From Actinotalea sp. JY-7876 (GTDB taxonomy: Bacteria; Actinomycetota; Actinomycetes; Actinomycetales; Cellulomonadaceae), in NCBI RefSeq assembly GCF_014042015.1, contig NZ_CP059493.1, forward strand, positions 2,294,001-2,358,000: a stretch of DNA of 64,000 nt, read 5' to 3'. The notes below the pieces were generated by a model. It made no database searches. It saw nothing but the letters and a program-made list of their open reading frames with translations, and was not told where the DNA came from. Shown in pieces: positions 16,709 through 25,900 of the stretch. Both the position numbers and the translations under genes were made by a program. Each line of letters starts with the position of its first letter. Position 1 is the stretch's first letter.

Positions 16709-18439
16709 ATGCCTGAGCGGGTGGCGGACCCGTCCGACGGGCAGCCCGCGCGGCCGGCGCCGGACGACGCGCTCTGGGCACCCCCGCCCGCCACGCCGCG
16801 CCCCGCCGGCGGGGCGGTGGACCTCGGGCTCGCGGGCTACGAGGACGTCGTCGAGATCGCCCGCGGCGGGGACAGCGTCGTGTACCGCGCGCGCCAGACG
16901 GCGCTGCGGCGTGACGTCGCCATCAAGGTGATCGACGTCGCGGACCCGGCGACGCTCGCGCGCTTCCAGCGCGAGCTCGAGATCACCGTCACGCTCGGGC
17001 GCCAGCACCCGCACATCGTCACGGTCCTCGACACCGCGACGACGCCCGACGGACGTGCCTGCCTCGTCATGGACTTCCACGACCTCGGGTCGCTGCACGA
17101 GCGCGTGCGCGCGCACGGCCCGCTGCCGCCGTCGGAGGTGGTGGCCGCCGGGACCGCCGTCGCGGACGCGCTGGCCTTCGCGCACGCGCACGGGGTCCTG
17201 CACCGCGACGTCAAGCCGCAGAACGTGCTCGTGCTGCCGACCTCGTACGTCCTGACGGACTTCGGGATCGCACGCCGTGCCGACTCCGGGCGCACCGCCT
17301 CGCTCGAGCGGTTCAGCTACCGGCACGCGTCGCCGCAGGTCCTCGACGGGCTCGAGCCGACGGAGGCCGACGACATCTGGTCGCTCGGGTCCACCCTCAG
17401 CACCCTGGTCCACGGTCGCGCGCCGTTCGCGAGCGACGACGAGCACGAGGACACCGCGCTCGGCTACCTGCGCCGCGTCCGCACGGGTCAGATGCGCCCG
17501 CAGGGACGCGACGACGTGCCAGCCGAGCTCGTCGCCGTCATCGAACGGTGCCTGCGCCCGGCGCGCGAGGACCGCTTCCCCGACGCGGCCGCGGTCCGCG
17601 ACGCCCTCGCGGCGGTCCCCACCGAGTCCCGCTCGTGGGCACCGGCCTCCCCCTCGGGGACGGCCCGCGACGCGGCGGCCCCGCGCCCGGCCGCGGCGGC
17701 ACCGGAGCACGGTGGACGGGACGGCGGGGGCCCGCCCGTGGCCCGGGCGCTCGCCCCGAGCGCCCTCGCCGCGGTCGACGTGGCCGGCGGGGGCCGGGCG
17801 GGCGCCGCCGGGGCCGGTGCGGGTTCCGCGCCGCCCGACGCGGACGGCGCGCCGACCGGCATGCTCGACGCCGATGCGGGACCCTCTCGCCCCGCCACGT
17901 CCGCCGGCGACGACGCGCCCGGGGGCGCCGACGGGGCGGTGGACGCGCGGCGGCGCCGCTGGCCGGCGCTCGTCGGCTTCGCCGCGGGAGCGGTGCTGCT
18001 CGGCAGCGGGATCGGCGTCGGCGTCGTCCTGCTGACGGCGCGCGACGCGCCACCCGCCACGGCGCCCGCTCCCCCGCCGACCGCGGTGCCGATCGAGCCG
18101 GACGAGGGCGACGACCTCGCGGAGGTCGACGAGGACCCGCTCGACATCGACCTGTCCGACCCGGCCTACGCCCCGACCGACCTCGTCCTGGTCGACCAGG
18201 GCACGAGCATCCACGCGAGCTGGGCCGACCCGACCGACGGCGGGATCGTCGTCGCCGTGGTGGACGTCACCGACGCGGCCGCCCCCGTGCCCCTCGAGAG
18301 CCTGGGTGCGGGGGTCACGGAGCGCGTCGTCGAGGGCGTCGACCCGAACGCCCCCACGGTGTGCCTCCAGCTCATCGGCATCGACGCCGGCGACCCTCAG
18401 CGCTTCGGCGCCTCCGCGCCCGCCTGCGTCACGCGCTGA
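16709..18439 (+). CDS. Membrane-anchored eukaryotic-type Ser/Thr protein kinase
   Basis: The 576-residue protein has an N-terminal kinase domain (about residues 44-315) with a degenerate glycine loop ARGGDSVVYRAR, VAIK (Lys73), HRDVKPQN (Asp166, Lys168, Asn171) and DFG (Asp183). The usual APE is replaced by SPQ. A long Ala/Pro linker leads to one transmembrane segment near 417-443, and the outside part (about 480-576) looks like a single fibronectin III-type fold. ATG at 16709 follows GAGGAG. It stands beside the type VII-like locus, whose EccC and another protein carry FHA phosphothreonine-binding domains, so it may regulate secretion. Its 3' end overlaps the convergent transglutaminase gene by 43 bp. 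Confidence 0.9.
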   Translation: MPERVADPSDGQPARPAPDDALWAPPPATPRPAGGAVDLGLAGYEDVVEIARGGDSVVYRARQTALRRDVAIKVIDVADPATLARFQRELEITVTLGRQHPHIVTVLDTATTPDGRACLVMDFHDLGSLHERVRAHGPLPPSEVVAAGTAVADALAFAHAHGVLHRDVKPQNVLVLPTSYVLTDFGIARRADSGRTASLERFSYRHASPQVLDGLEPTEADDIWSLGSTLSTLVHGRAPFASDDEHEDTALGYLRRVRTGQMRPQGRDDVPAELVAVIERCLRPAREDRFPDAAAVRDALAAVPTESRSWAPASPSGTARDAAAPRPAAAAPEHGGRDGGGPPVARALAPSALAAVDVAGGGRAGAAGAGAGSAPPDADGAPTGMLDADAGPSRPATSAGDDAPGGADGAVDARRRRWPALVGFAAGAVLLGSGIGVGVVLLTARDAPPATAPAPPPTAVPIEPDEGDDLAEVDEDPLDIDLSDPAYAPTDLVLVDQGTSIHASWADPTDGGIVVAVVDVTDAAAPVPLESLGAGVTERVVEGVDPNAPTVCLQLIGIDAGDPQRFGASAPACVTR

Positions 18440-20694
18440 CCCGGCGCCCCGGCGCGGACCACCACCCGGCCGCGGGCTCCCCCGCGCCGCCGCAGCGGCC
18501 CCGGGTGCCACGTCCAGGCCGCGCGCGTCCGCCACGACGCCCGCCGGCGCACCGCGCGCTCGACCACGCGCGCGAGGCTCCACGCGTCGACCGCGTCGCG
18601 GTGGTCGGGGGCGGGCACCGCCTGCTCGGCGAACGCGGCGTGCTCGGCGAGCACCGCGAGCCGCGCCGCCGCCGAGCCCGGCTCGCCCTCACCGACGCGT
18701 GCCGCCACCTGCCGCGCGTCCGCGCCCGGCGGCAGCGCGACCCCGGCGAGCACGAGCACGTCCTCGACGTGCTGCCACGCACCCACGGCGCCGTGCCGGC
18801 GCAGCCGCCGCAGCCGGCGCGCCCGCAGGACCGCGGACACACCCGCGAGCACCACGACCGACGCGAGCACCGCGACCACCGCCATCGTGACGAGGAGCGC
18901 CGCACGCGGCCCCGGGACCGCGTCGGGCGGGCCGGGGACGGGCTCGGCGTCACCGGACTCCTCCGGCGCGGGGACCGCCGCGGGATCGGGGGGTTCGAGC
19001 TCCCCGTCGGTCGCGAGGTCGAGCGCGTCGGTCGCACGGTCGGCCGCCGTGCCGCTCGCCGCGGGGCTCGGGTCGAACGCGACCCACCCGGCCCCCGCGA
19101 GGTACACCTCGGGCCACACGTGCGCGTCCTCGCCCCGCACCACGACGGAGCCGTCCGTCGCAGGCTCCGGGAGCACGAACCCGAGCACGAGACGCGACGG
19201 CAGGCCGGCGGCCCGCGCGAGCACCGCGAACGAGCTCGCGAACTGCTCCGCCGTGCCGACCTGACCGCCCTGCTCGGGCTCCGCGAAGAGGAACTCGCGC
19301 ACGCGTGCGTACGACGAGCCGGACACGGCGTCGGGCGCGAGCTCACGGTCGGCGCGCACGGTCTCCTCGATGAGGCGCGCCTGCACGAGGCGCGACGGCG
19401 CGTGCTGCGTCACGGTGCGCGCGTACGCGAGCACGTCGGCCGGGATGCGCGGGAGCTCGAGGTAGCGCGCGACCTCCGCGCCGCTCGGGACGCCCGCCGT
19501 CGCGAGGGTCGCAGCGGCCGGCTGGTCGACGTCGGCCGTCACCCGGTAGACGGACCCGGCGGCGAGCCCCTCGGGCGCCACGAGCGATCCCGTCTCGACG
19601 TCCCACAGCGCGCCCGGGACGGTGACCGAGACCGGCCGGCCGGCCGTGGGCAGCCAGGTCCCCGTCCCGAGGGCGGGACTCGCGAGCCCCGTGAGCTCCA
19701 GCGTCGCGTCCATCCGCCCGACCTCGGCCCCCGGGGGGAGCGAGGGTGACGCGACCGCGCCGACGGGGCGCAGGCTGGAGCCGGACCGCCAGGTCGCCCC
19801 GTCGAAGTCGGGGAGCACGACGAGCGACAGGCGCGGCGGCAGGGCACCGGTCGCGACCAGGAGCTCGCGATCGGGCTCGGCCGCCCAGACGGCGAGCTGC
19901 GGCAGCGGGTGCGTCGCGTCCACGCGCACCACGGGCGGCGTCACGTGCTCGCGCGGCTCGAAGGGCTCGCCGCGCGTGAGGGCGCCGCCCGCCGCCGTCG
20001 CGGACGCGGCCACGAGCACGGCGGCGAGGGCCGCCGGCGTCGCGGGCCGCCAGCGTCGTCGGGCGCGGCCCTCGGCCCTGCCGAGCGAGGCCGGGTCGCG
20101 ACGCAGGTCCGGCGCGCCGTGCCCGTCGAGCAGCACCCACCCGGCAGCCGCGACGACGACGAGGAGGCCCGCGACGACGCCGTGCGGGTCCGCTCCCCCG
20201 GCGGTGAGCAGGAGCGCTGCCGCGTACAGCACGGCGCCGCCGACGAGCGGGCCGGCGCCGGGGGTCGCCCTCCGCGTCGCGGCCAGGGCGACGGCGAGCG
20301 AGACCAGCGCGACGAGCACGAGCACGGGCGCGACGTGGACGGGGGTCGGCTCCGCCGGGCGCGGCGCCGTGAGCAGGCGCGCGACCGCGTCCGCGAGCGG
20401 GCCGAGCGCCTCTCCGAGGGCGCTCGCCCGCCAGCCGCCGACGGCCGGGCCCGGGTCGCCGGCCACCCCGCGCACCGAGGTGACGGCGGCGACCAGCACG
20501 AGGGCGGTCGTCGCAGCGGCCACGGCCCACGCCGGCACGCTCAGCCGCGCCCCCAGGGCCACCGCCCCGAAGGGGAGGACGACGGCGGCCAGCAGGAGGA
20601 GGACGAGCACCGGCCCCGCCGTGAAGGCGGTCACGAGGGTCGTCGCCGCGACCGCGGGGACCAGTGCCGCCCAGGCGACGCGCGCGGCCCTCAT
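18397..20694 (-). CDS. TgpA-like membrane protein with transglutaminase-like domain lacking the catalytic Cys
   Basis: The 765-residue protein begins with about six transmembrane segments (residues 5-230, DUF3488-like), then a periplasm-side transglutaminase-like domain, another membrane segment near 610 and a cytoplasmic DUF4129-like tail (about 660-740). The core GTAEQFASSFAVLARAAGLPSR has Ala482 where the catalytic Cys normally stands, while the His (DAHVWPEV) and Asp (WVAFDPSPA) remain. It is therefore likely a non-enzymatic member. It is last in the EccC, MoxR, DUF58 operon, overlapping DUF58 by 4 bp. MoxR-DUF58-TgpA triads are common but poorly understood. Confidence 0.85.
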   Translation of the reverse strand: MRAARVAWAALVPAVAATTLVTAFTAGPVLVLLLLAAVVLPFGAVALGARLSVPAWAVAAATTALVLVAAVTSVRGVAGDPGPAVGGWRASALGEALGPLADAVARLLTAPRPAEPTPVHVAPVLVLVALVSLAVALAATRRATPGAGPLVGGAVLYAAALLLTAGGADPHGVVAGLLVVVAAAGWVLLDGHGAPDLRRDPASLGRAEGRARRRWRPATPAALAAVLVAASATAAGGALTRGEPFEPREHVTPPVVRVDATHPLPQLAVWAAEPDRELLVATGALPPRLSLVVLPDFDGATWRSGSSLRPVGAVASPSLPPGAEVGRMDATLELTGLASPALGTGTWLPTAGRPVSVTVPGALWDVETGSLVAPEGLAAGSVYRVTADVDQPAAATLATAGVPSGAEVARYLELPRIPADVLAYARTVTQHAPSRLVQARLIEETVRADRELAPDAVSGSSYARVREFLFAEPEQGGQVGTAEQFASSFAVLARAAGLPSRLVLGFVLPEPATDGSVVVRGEDAHVWPEVYLAGAGWVAFDPSPAASGTAADRATDALDLATDGELEPPDPAAVPAPEESGDAEPVPGPPDAVPGPRAALLVTMAVVAVLASVVVLAGVSAVLRARRLRRLRRHGAVGAWQHVEDVLVLAGVALPPGADARQVAARVGEGEPGSAAARLAVLAEHAAFAEQAVPAPDHRDAVDAWSLARVVERAVRRRASWRTRAAWTWHPGPLRRRGGARGRVVVRAGAPGQRVTQAGAEAPKR

Positions 20695-21860
20695 CGGACC
20701 ACCGCGAGCGACCACGCGGCCGTGACGTCCTCCGCGCGCGGGCCGCGCACCACCGTGGTGCCGCCGACGACGTCGACGACGCGGTCGGGCGCCGGGTCCA
20801 CGACGAGCAGGGAGCCGTGCGGGGCGGCGTGCGCCCGCAGCGACAGGTCGCGCAGGTCGCTGCCGGCGCCGCACACGACCGCGAGCACGTCCGGGGCCGG
20901 GACCCCGACGGACGCGGCCACCGCGGCGGCCCGCCCTGTCGACGGGTCCAGCAGCGCGCAGGCCGTGAGCACCTCCTCGACCAGCGCGCCGGGTGCCCCC
21001 GACCCAGGCGGCCCCGCGGGCACGTCGTGCGTGAGGCGGCCGCTGGTGGTCAGGAGCCGCACCGGGCTGCCGGACGCGACGGCCCCGGCGACGAGCGACG
21101 CGGCGACGTCGACAGCCTCCTCGAACCCGTCGCCCGCGTACGCGGCGGCGTCGTCGTCCAGGAGCACCGTCAGGTGCGGCTGCGAGGGGTCCGCGTCCTC
21201 GCGGACCATGAGCGTGCCGACGCGCGCGCTGGTCGCCCAGTGCAGGCGCCGCAGGTCGTCCCCCGGCACGTACTCGCGGATCCCGACGAGGTCCGTCCCA
21301 CCGTGCTCGACGCGCTCGTCGGCCCCGACGTGCCCGCGGCGCACGCCGGGCGGCGGCGCCTCGACGGGCAGGAGGCGCGGCAGCACCGTGACGGTGCGCT
21401 GCGCGCCGTGCGTCCTGCGGGAGCGCGCGAGCCCGGCGACGCCGCGGCGGTCGAGCACGAGCGGTCCGACGGACAGGACCCCCCGCCGCTGCGTGGGCAC
21501 GTCCGAGCGCACCTCGACCGAGGCGCCCGGACGCAGCTGCGGGACGCGGACCGGCACCCTCGTGCCGCCGACCCGGTCCCACCCGGTGAGGCCGAGCGGC
21601 CACCAGGCGGAGGCGTTCGTCACGTGCGCGACGGCCGCTCCGGCACCCAGCCGTGGCACCCGCTCCGGCTCGACGCTGCGCTCGATCGCGAGGGGCGCGG
21701 GCAGCAGGACGGAGACGACGGCGACCGCCACCAGGAGCAGGAGGGCGAGCCCGAGGCCGACGAGCCCGCCGTACCCGGCGGCGAGCCCACCCCCGAGGCT
21801 CGCCGCACCGAGGCCGAGCACGACGAGGCCCCGGGCCGTGGGGCGGGCGCCGTCACGCAC
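20691..21860 (-). CDS. DUF58 domain-containing membrane protein
   Basis: The 389-residue protein starts with GTG immediately after the MoxR stop codon. Two hydrophobic segments (about 14-55) are followed by a cytoplasmic part with VGIREYVPGDDLRRLHWATSAR, the DUF58 signature, and a von Willebrand A-like fold including LTVLLDDDAAAY. DUF58 proteins are partners of MoxR AAA+ ATPases in membrane-linked complexes of unclear output. The stop overlaps the TgpA-like start by 4 bp. The first MIDAS aspartate region is altered to LLDDDA, so metal binding is uncertain. Confidence 0.88.
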   Translation of the reverse strand: MRDGARPTARGLVVLGLGAASLGGGLAAGYGGLVGLGLALLLLVAVAVVSVLLPAPLAIERSVEPERVPRLGAGAAVAHVTNASAWWPLGLTGWDRVGGTRVPVRVPQLRPGASVEVRSDVPTQRRGVLSVGPLVLDRRGVAGLARSRRTHGAQRTVTVLPRLLPVEAPPPGVRRGHVGADERVEHGGTDLVGIREYVPGDDLRRLHWATSARVGTLMVREDADPSQPHLTVLLDDDAAAYAGDGFEEAVDVAASLVAGAVASGSPVRLLTTSGRLTHDVPAGPPGSGAPGALVEEVLTACALLDPSTGRAAAVAASVGVPAPDVLAVVCGAGSDLRDLSLRAHAAPHGSLLVVDPAPDRVVDVVGGTTVVRGPRAEDVTAAWSLAVVR

Positions 21861-22853
21861 TCAGACCGCCGCGGGCCGGGGCGCGTCGACGCGTGCGACG
21901 ACGTCGTCGAGGAGCTCGGCCGTGGTCGTGCCCGCGAGGACGGCCTCACGTGTCAGGACGAGCCGGTGCGACAGGACGGGCCGGACGAGCCGCTGGACGT
22001 CGCTCGGCACGACGAAGTGCCGCCCCTGGGCGGCCGCGTGCACCTGCGCGGCCGCCACGAGGGACCGGAGCGCGCGCGTGCTCGCACCGAGGCGCAGCCG
22101 GTGGTCGTCCCGGGTCGCGGCGCCGAGCTCGCGCACGTAGCGCAGGATCGGCTCGGCGACGTGCAGCCGGCGCAGCGCGCTGGTGAGCGCGGCGACCTCG
22201 TCCGGGGACGTCACCGTCGCGACGTCCTGCACCCGGCCCGCGGAGCTGCCGGGGCGCAGGATCTCGAGCTCGTGCTCGACGTCCGGGTACCCGATCGCGA
22301 TCCGCAGCAGGAACCGGTCGAGCTGCGCCTCCGGGAGGCGGTAGGTGCCGTCGAGGTCGATGGGGTTCTGCGTCGCCACCACGAGGAACGGGTCCGGCAC
22401 CACGTGCCCCACGCCGTCGACCGTCACCGTGCGCTCCGCCATGACCTCCAGCAGGGCGGACTGCGTCTTGGCCGCGGCACGGTTGATCTCGTCGGCGAGC
22501 AGGACGTTGCTGAAGACGGGGCCCGGGCGGAAGCGCACCTCGCCCGTCCCGGGCTCGAAGACGGACGTGCCGGTGACGTCGGTGGGCAGCAGGTCGGGGG
22601 TGAACTGGATGCGCCGCGACGAGCCGCCCAGGGCCGCCGCGAGCGCCCGCGCCAGCGTCGTCTTGCCCGTCCCGGGCACGTCCTCGAGCAGGACGTGCCC
22701 GGACGCGAAGAGCGCCACCGCGACGAGCTCGACGACGGCACGCTTGCCGTGCAGCGCGGACTCGACGGCGTCGACGACCTTCCCGTGCACGACGCGGAAC
22801 CGCGCGATCGCCTGCTCGTCGAGCGGCTGGGGGGCGAGGGGCTCGGGCGTCAT
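21861..22853 (-). CDS. MoxR-family AAA+ ATPase
   Basis: The 330-residue ATPase has Walker A GHVLLEDVPGTGKTTLARALA (Lys64), Walker B VLLADEINRAAAKTQSALLEVMAE, sensor 1 VVATQNPIDLDGTYRLPEAQLDRF, and sensor 2 in the C-terminal lid. These are hallmarks of MoxR/RavA-type chaperone ATPases. The ATG overlaps the stop of the fibronectin-type gene (ATGA), and the stop is directly followed by the DUF58 start. It likely remodels or loads its DUF58/TgpA partners. Its position behind an EccC-type translocase suggests use in the type VII-like system, which is an inference. Confidence 0.93.
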   Translation of the reverse strand: MTPEPLAPQPLDEQAIARFRVVHGKVVDAVESALHGKRAVVELVAVALFASGHVLLEDVPGTGKTTLARALAAALGGSSRRIQFTPDLLPTDVTGTSVFEPGTGEVRFRPGPVFSNVLLADEINRAAAKTQSALLEVMAERTVTVDGVGHVVPDPFLVVATQNPIDLDGTYRLPEAQLDRFLLRIAIGYPDVEHELEILRPGSSAGRVQDVATVTSPDEVAALTSALRRLHVAEPILRYVRELGAATRDDHRLRLGASTRALRSLVAAAQVHAAAQGRHFVVPSDVQRLVRPVLSHRLVLTREAVLAGTTTAELLDDVVARVDAPRPAAV

Positions 22854-25800
22854 GGGCGGGTCTCCTCGATCGTGGGGCTGGTCGGGTGTGACGGTGGGAC
22901 GACGACCGGGGCGACGTCGCAGCCGTCGGCCCGGTCGGAGGCGAGACCGCTCTGCACGCGCTCGCGCAGGCGCGCGGCCCGCAGCGCGCCCGCGGCGCCC
23001 AGCAGCACGACGCCCGCGGCGAGGAAGGGGCCGGGCTCGGGGCCGCCGGGCAGGCCCGGCACCGGCGTCCACGGCAGGGGCACGATCGTCGCGGTCCCAG
23101 CGTCGGGGTCGGTCGGCAGGCCCACGGGCTGGGTGCAGATGCCCGTGTTCGGGTCGCAGTAGGCCCAGCTGTTGCGCAGGGGGACCTCGCCCGGGACCGC
23201 CGCGGACGTCACGTCCAGACCCAGCGCGCGCACGCTCACGGTGACCGTCGACCCGCCCGGGAACTGCCCCAGCCACACCTCGCCGGAGGTCGCGCAGGGG
23301 ATCGACCGCGACGACCCGCTCCCGGCGGTGCTCGTGACGACGAGCTCGCAGCCGCCCGTGTGCGCCGCCCAGCCGGCCGGCGGGGCGAGCCCGGCGCGCA
23401 TCGGGATCTCCTGGTCGTACTGGCCCGGCGCCGCGAAGGTCACCCACGAGACCACGCCGTCGCCCGCACGCGGCGCGGGCGGCGGGGGCGGCGCGACCGC
23501 GGCGGTCGCCGTCGCGACGGGACCGGCGCCGGCGCCGTTGTGCGCGGTGACGCTCACCTGCAGCGCACCGCCGCTGGTGCACAGGGCCTGCCCCGCGCAC
23601 GAGAACGTCAGCGTCGTGCCGCCGGCCGCCGGGAGGTCCCGCGCGCCGGAGGCGCCGCCGCCCGACCACTGCACGGCGTAGCGGGTCACGGGCGAGCCGT
23701 TGTCGGCGGCCGCGCCGAAGCCGACAGCGACCGTGAGGGTGTCGCCGCTGCGGCCCGTGACCTCCGCCGACACACCGGGCGGCGCCCCGGGTGGCCCGGC
23801 GACCGTGACGGCGTTGCTGGGCGCCGACGTCGCGGCCGCGCCGCCGAGCCAGGTCTGCACCACGAACCGCACGCCGGCGCCGGGCGCGACGTCCGTCAGC
23901 CGCACGGACGTCGCGGTGCCGACGTCGGTCCCCGCGTGGCCCTCCGGCGAGACGACGTAGCGGTCGGCGCCCGAGCTGGCGGCGGTCCAGGAGACGGTGA
24001 CGCTGCCGTCGCCCGCCGCGGTCGCCACGACGCCGGTGGCCGCGGTGGGCGGCGACGGGGCGGCCGGGCACGCCTGCATGACGACGGGGCTGCTGCCGCC
24101 CGAGCGTGCGGTCGCACCGTCGAGCACGGCCTCGACCGTGAACGTCACGCGCGCCTCGCACTCGAGCCCGGTGACGGTGGCCTCGGTCGAGGACCCGTCG
24201 ACCTCGACCGCGGGCACGGCCGCGCCGCCGCTCGCACGCACGACGAACGTGTCGGCCTGCGGCCCCTGCGGGCGCCACGTCACCTGCGCGGTGCCGTCCG
24301 CGGTCCGTGACGCGCGCACCTGGCCCGGGGCGAGCGGGGCCTGCGGCCCCGCGGTGGGCGGTGCCGTGGGTGGTGCCGTCGGCGACCCGGTGGGCTGCGG
24401 CGTCGTCGGCGGACCGGTCGGCGCGCCCGTGGGCGGGGCGGTCGGCGGGCCGGTGGGTGGCCCGGTGGGCAGGCCCGTGGGCGGGGCGGTCGGCGGGAGG
24501 GTCGAGGGGACCGTCGGGTCGTCGGCCCCCGGGCCGCCGGTCGGCGGGGTCGTCGGCTGCTCCCCCGGGACGGTGCCGCCGGCGTCCGGCAGCTCGGCGG
24601 CGTCGGGCGTGCCCGGCGAGGGCGGCAGCGACGGTTGGGGGCTGCTCGGTTGGGTGCTGCTCGGCTGGGTGCTGCTCGGCGGGGCCGTCACGGGCGGCGC
24701 GGCGACCGGGGGGCGGCTCGGGTCCTGCACCGGGGTGCGCCCGGGGCCGGTCTCGATCTCGCGCGTCGACCCGTCGGCCTCGACGACGACGGCGGCGGTC
24801 GCGGACTCGGAGTAGGCGACCAGACGGCCGTCGTCGACCACGAGCCGGGGGTTGAGCCCGCCGGGGACGATGATGTCGCGCGCCGCGCGCCGGCCGTCCG
24901 GCCCGAGCACGAGGACGTGCCCCGTGCCGTCGCAGGGCACGTAGACGCGGGACGCGAACACCGCGGGATTCGAGGGCCGGTGGCAGCCGAGCGCACCGAC
25001 GTCCACGGCGAGCAGGGCACCCCCCGAGACCATGACCACCTCGGCGGCCGACGGCGCGGCCACCGGTGCCAGCGTCGACGGTGACGTCTCGGCGGGCAGC
25101 ACCGCCCCGCTCAGGCCCGGGGCGGCCACGATGAGGTCGCGTCCCGCGCCGACCTGCGCCACCGTGCCGCCGTCCGGCGAGAACACCGTCACGCCGTCGG
25201 CGTGCGGCACCATGCGGCTCTGCGACCCCGCGCCGCGCAGCGGGCGGTCGCGCTCGACCGTGAAGCGGGCGGACGACGCCGACCACCGGAGCTCCTCGAT
25301 CTCACCGTCGGTCGTGACGAGCCAGACGGTGCCCGCGTCGTCGACCACGGCGTCCGCGAGCGCGTCGGTGCGGTGCGGTGCCCCGAGGTCGCGCAGCGTG
25401 AGCGGGTCGACCGCGCGCACCGTGCCGGCCAGGTCGACGAGGAAGACGTTCCCGCCCCCGACGAGCACCGTGGTCCGGGTGGCGCCGGTCCCCCGCTGCC
25501 CGCCCGCGAGGAGCGTCGCGAGGTCGATGGTCGTGATGACGCCCGTGGCGTCGTCGTCCACCACGAGCATGCCGTCGCGCTGCGTGATCAGCAGCGACGC
25601 GCCGGAGCCGGCGACCTGGAGGCGGCGCTCGACCTCGCCGGTGGCGGGGTTGACCTGCAGCACCTGCCCGCTCGAGTCGTCCGGGAGCCACGTCGCCCCG
25701 TCGGACATGGTGACCGCGGTGCTCGCGACGCCGCTGCCGACCGCCGCGCCCAGGACGAGCGCGAGCCCCGTCACCGCGACGCCCGCCTCGACGAACCCGC

Positions 25801-25900
25801 CCTGACCGCCGCGCCGCCCCGCGCGACCCGCCCCGCGGCCGGCACGGCGCGCCAGGCGGCGCAGCACGCCGCCGGCGGGGCTCGTCAGGTTCCGCGTCAT
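22850..25900 (-). CDS. Large exported fibronectin III/beta-propeller-like membrane protein of the type VII-like locus
   Basis: The 1016-residue protein has a basic Arg/Gly N-terminus, a membrane or signal segment near 35-60 (EAGVAVTGLALVLGAAV), a repetitive beta-strand region about 65-385 (DGATWLPDDSSGQVLQVNPATGEVERR, propeller-like), then a Pro/Thr-rich stalk (about 387-530). At least two to three fibronectin III-like modules follow (about 535-830), then an Ig-like region and a C-terminal membrane helix (about 965-985, PFLAAGVVLLGAAGAL). It overlaps EccC upstream and MoxR downstream (ATGA). The architecture fits a surface or periplasm-side component; no enzymatic motif is seen. Similar genes occur beside actinobacterial WXG100/EccC loci, but their role is unknown to me. 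Confidence 0.8.
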   Translation of the reverse strand: MTRNLTSPAGGVLRRLARRAGRGAGRAGRRGGQGGFVEAGVAVTGLALVLGAAVGSGVASTAVTMSDGATWLPDDSSGQVLQVNPATGEVERRLQVAGSGASLLITQRDGMLVVDDDATGVITTIDLATLLAGGQRGTGATRTTVLVGGGNVFLVDLAGTVRAVDPLTLRDLGAPHRTDALADAVVDDAGTVWLVTTDGEIEELRWSASSARFTVERDRPLRGAGSQSRMVPHADGVTVFSPDGGTVAQVGAGRDLIVAAPGLSGAVLPAETSPSTLAPVAAPSAAEVVMVSGGALLAVDVGALGCHRPSNPAVFASRVYVPCDGTGHVLVLGPDGRRAARDIIVPGGLNPRLVVDDGRLVAYSESATAAVVVEADGSTREIETGPGRTPVQDPSRPPVAAPPVTAPPSSTQPSSTQPSSPQPSLPPSPGTPDAAELPDAGGTVPGEQPTTPPTGGPGADDPTVPSTLPPTAPPTGLPTGPPTGPPTAPPTGAPTGPPTTPQPTGSPTAPPTAPPTAGPQAPLAPGQVRASRTADGTAQVTWRPQGPQADTFVVRASGGAAVPAVEVDGSSTEATVTGLECEARVTFTVEAVLDGATARSGGSSPVVMQACPAAPSPPTAATGVVATAAGDGSVTVSWTAASSGADRYVVSPEGHAGTDVGTATSVRLTDVAPGAGVRFVVQTWLGGAAATSAPSNAVTVAGPPGAPPGVSAEVTGRSGDTLTVAVGFGAAADNGSPVTRYAVQWSGGGASGARDLPAAGGTTLTFSCAGQALCTSGGALQVSVTAHNGAGAGPVATATAAVAPPPPPAPRAGDGVVSWVTFAAPGQYDQEIPMRAGLAPPAGWAAHTGGCELVVTSTAGSGSSRSIPCATSGEVWLGQFPGGSTVTVSVRALGLDVTSAAVPGEVPLRNSWAYCDPNTGICTQPVGLPTDPDAGTATIVPLPWTPVPGLPGGPEPGPFLAAGVVLLGAAGALRAARLRERVQSGLASDRADGCDVAPVVVPPSHPTSPTIEETRP
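24633..24677. repeat. Three 15-bp tandem repeats inside the Pro/Thr stalk
   Basis: Three adjacent copies of GG(T/C)TGGG(T/G)GCTGCTC encode SSxQP units (SSTQPSSTQPSSPQP) on the minus strand. They mark a low-complexity stalk that can change length by slippage. Confidence 0.75.
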
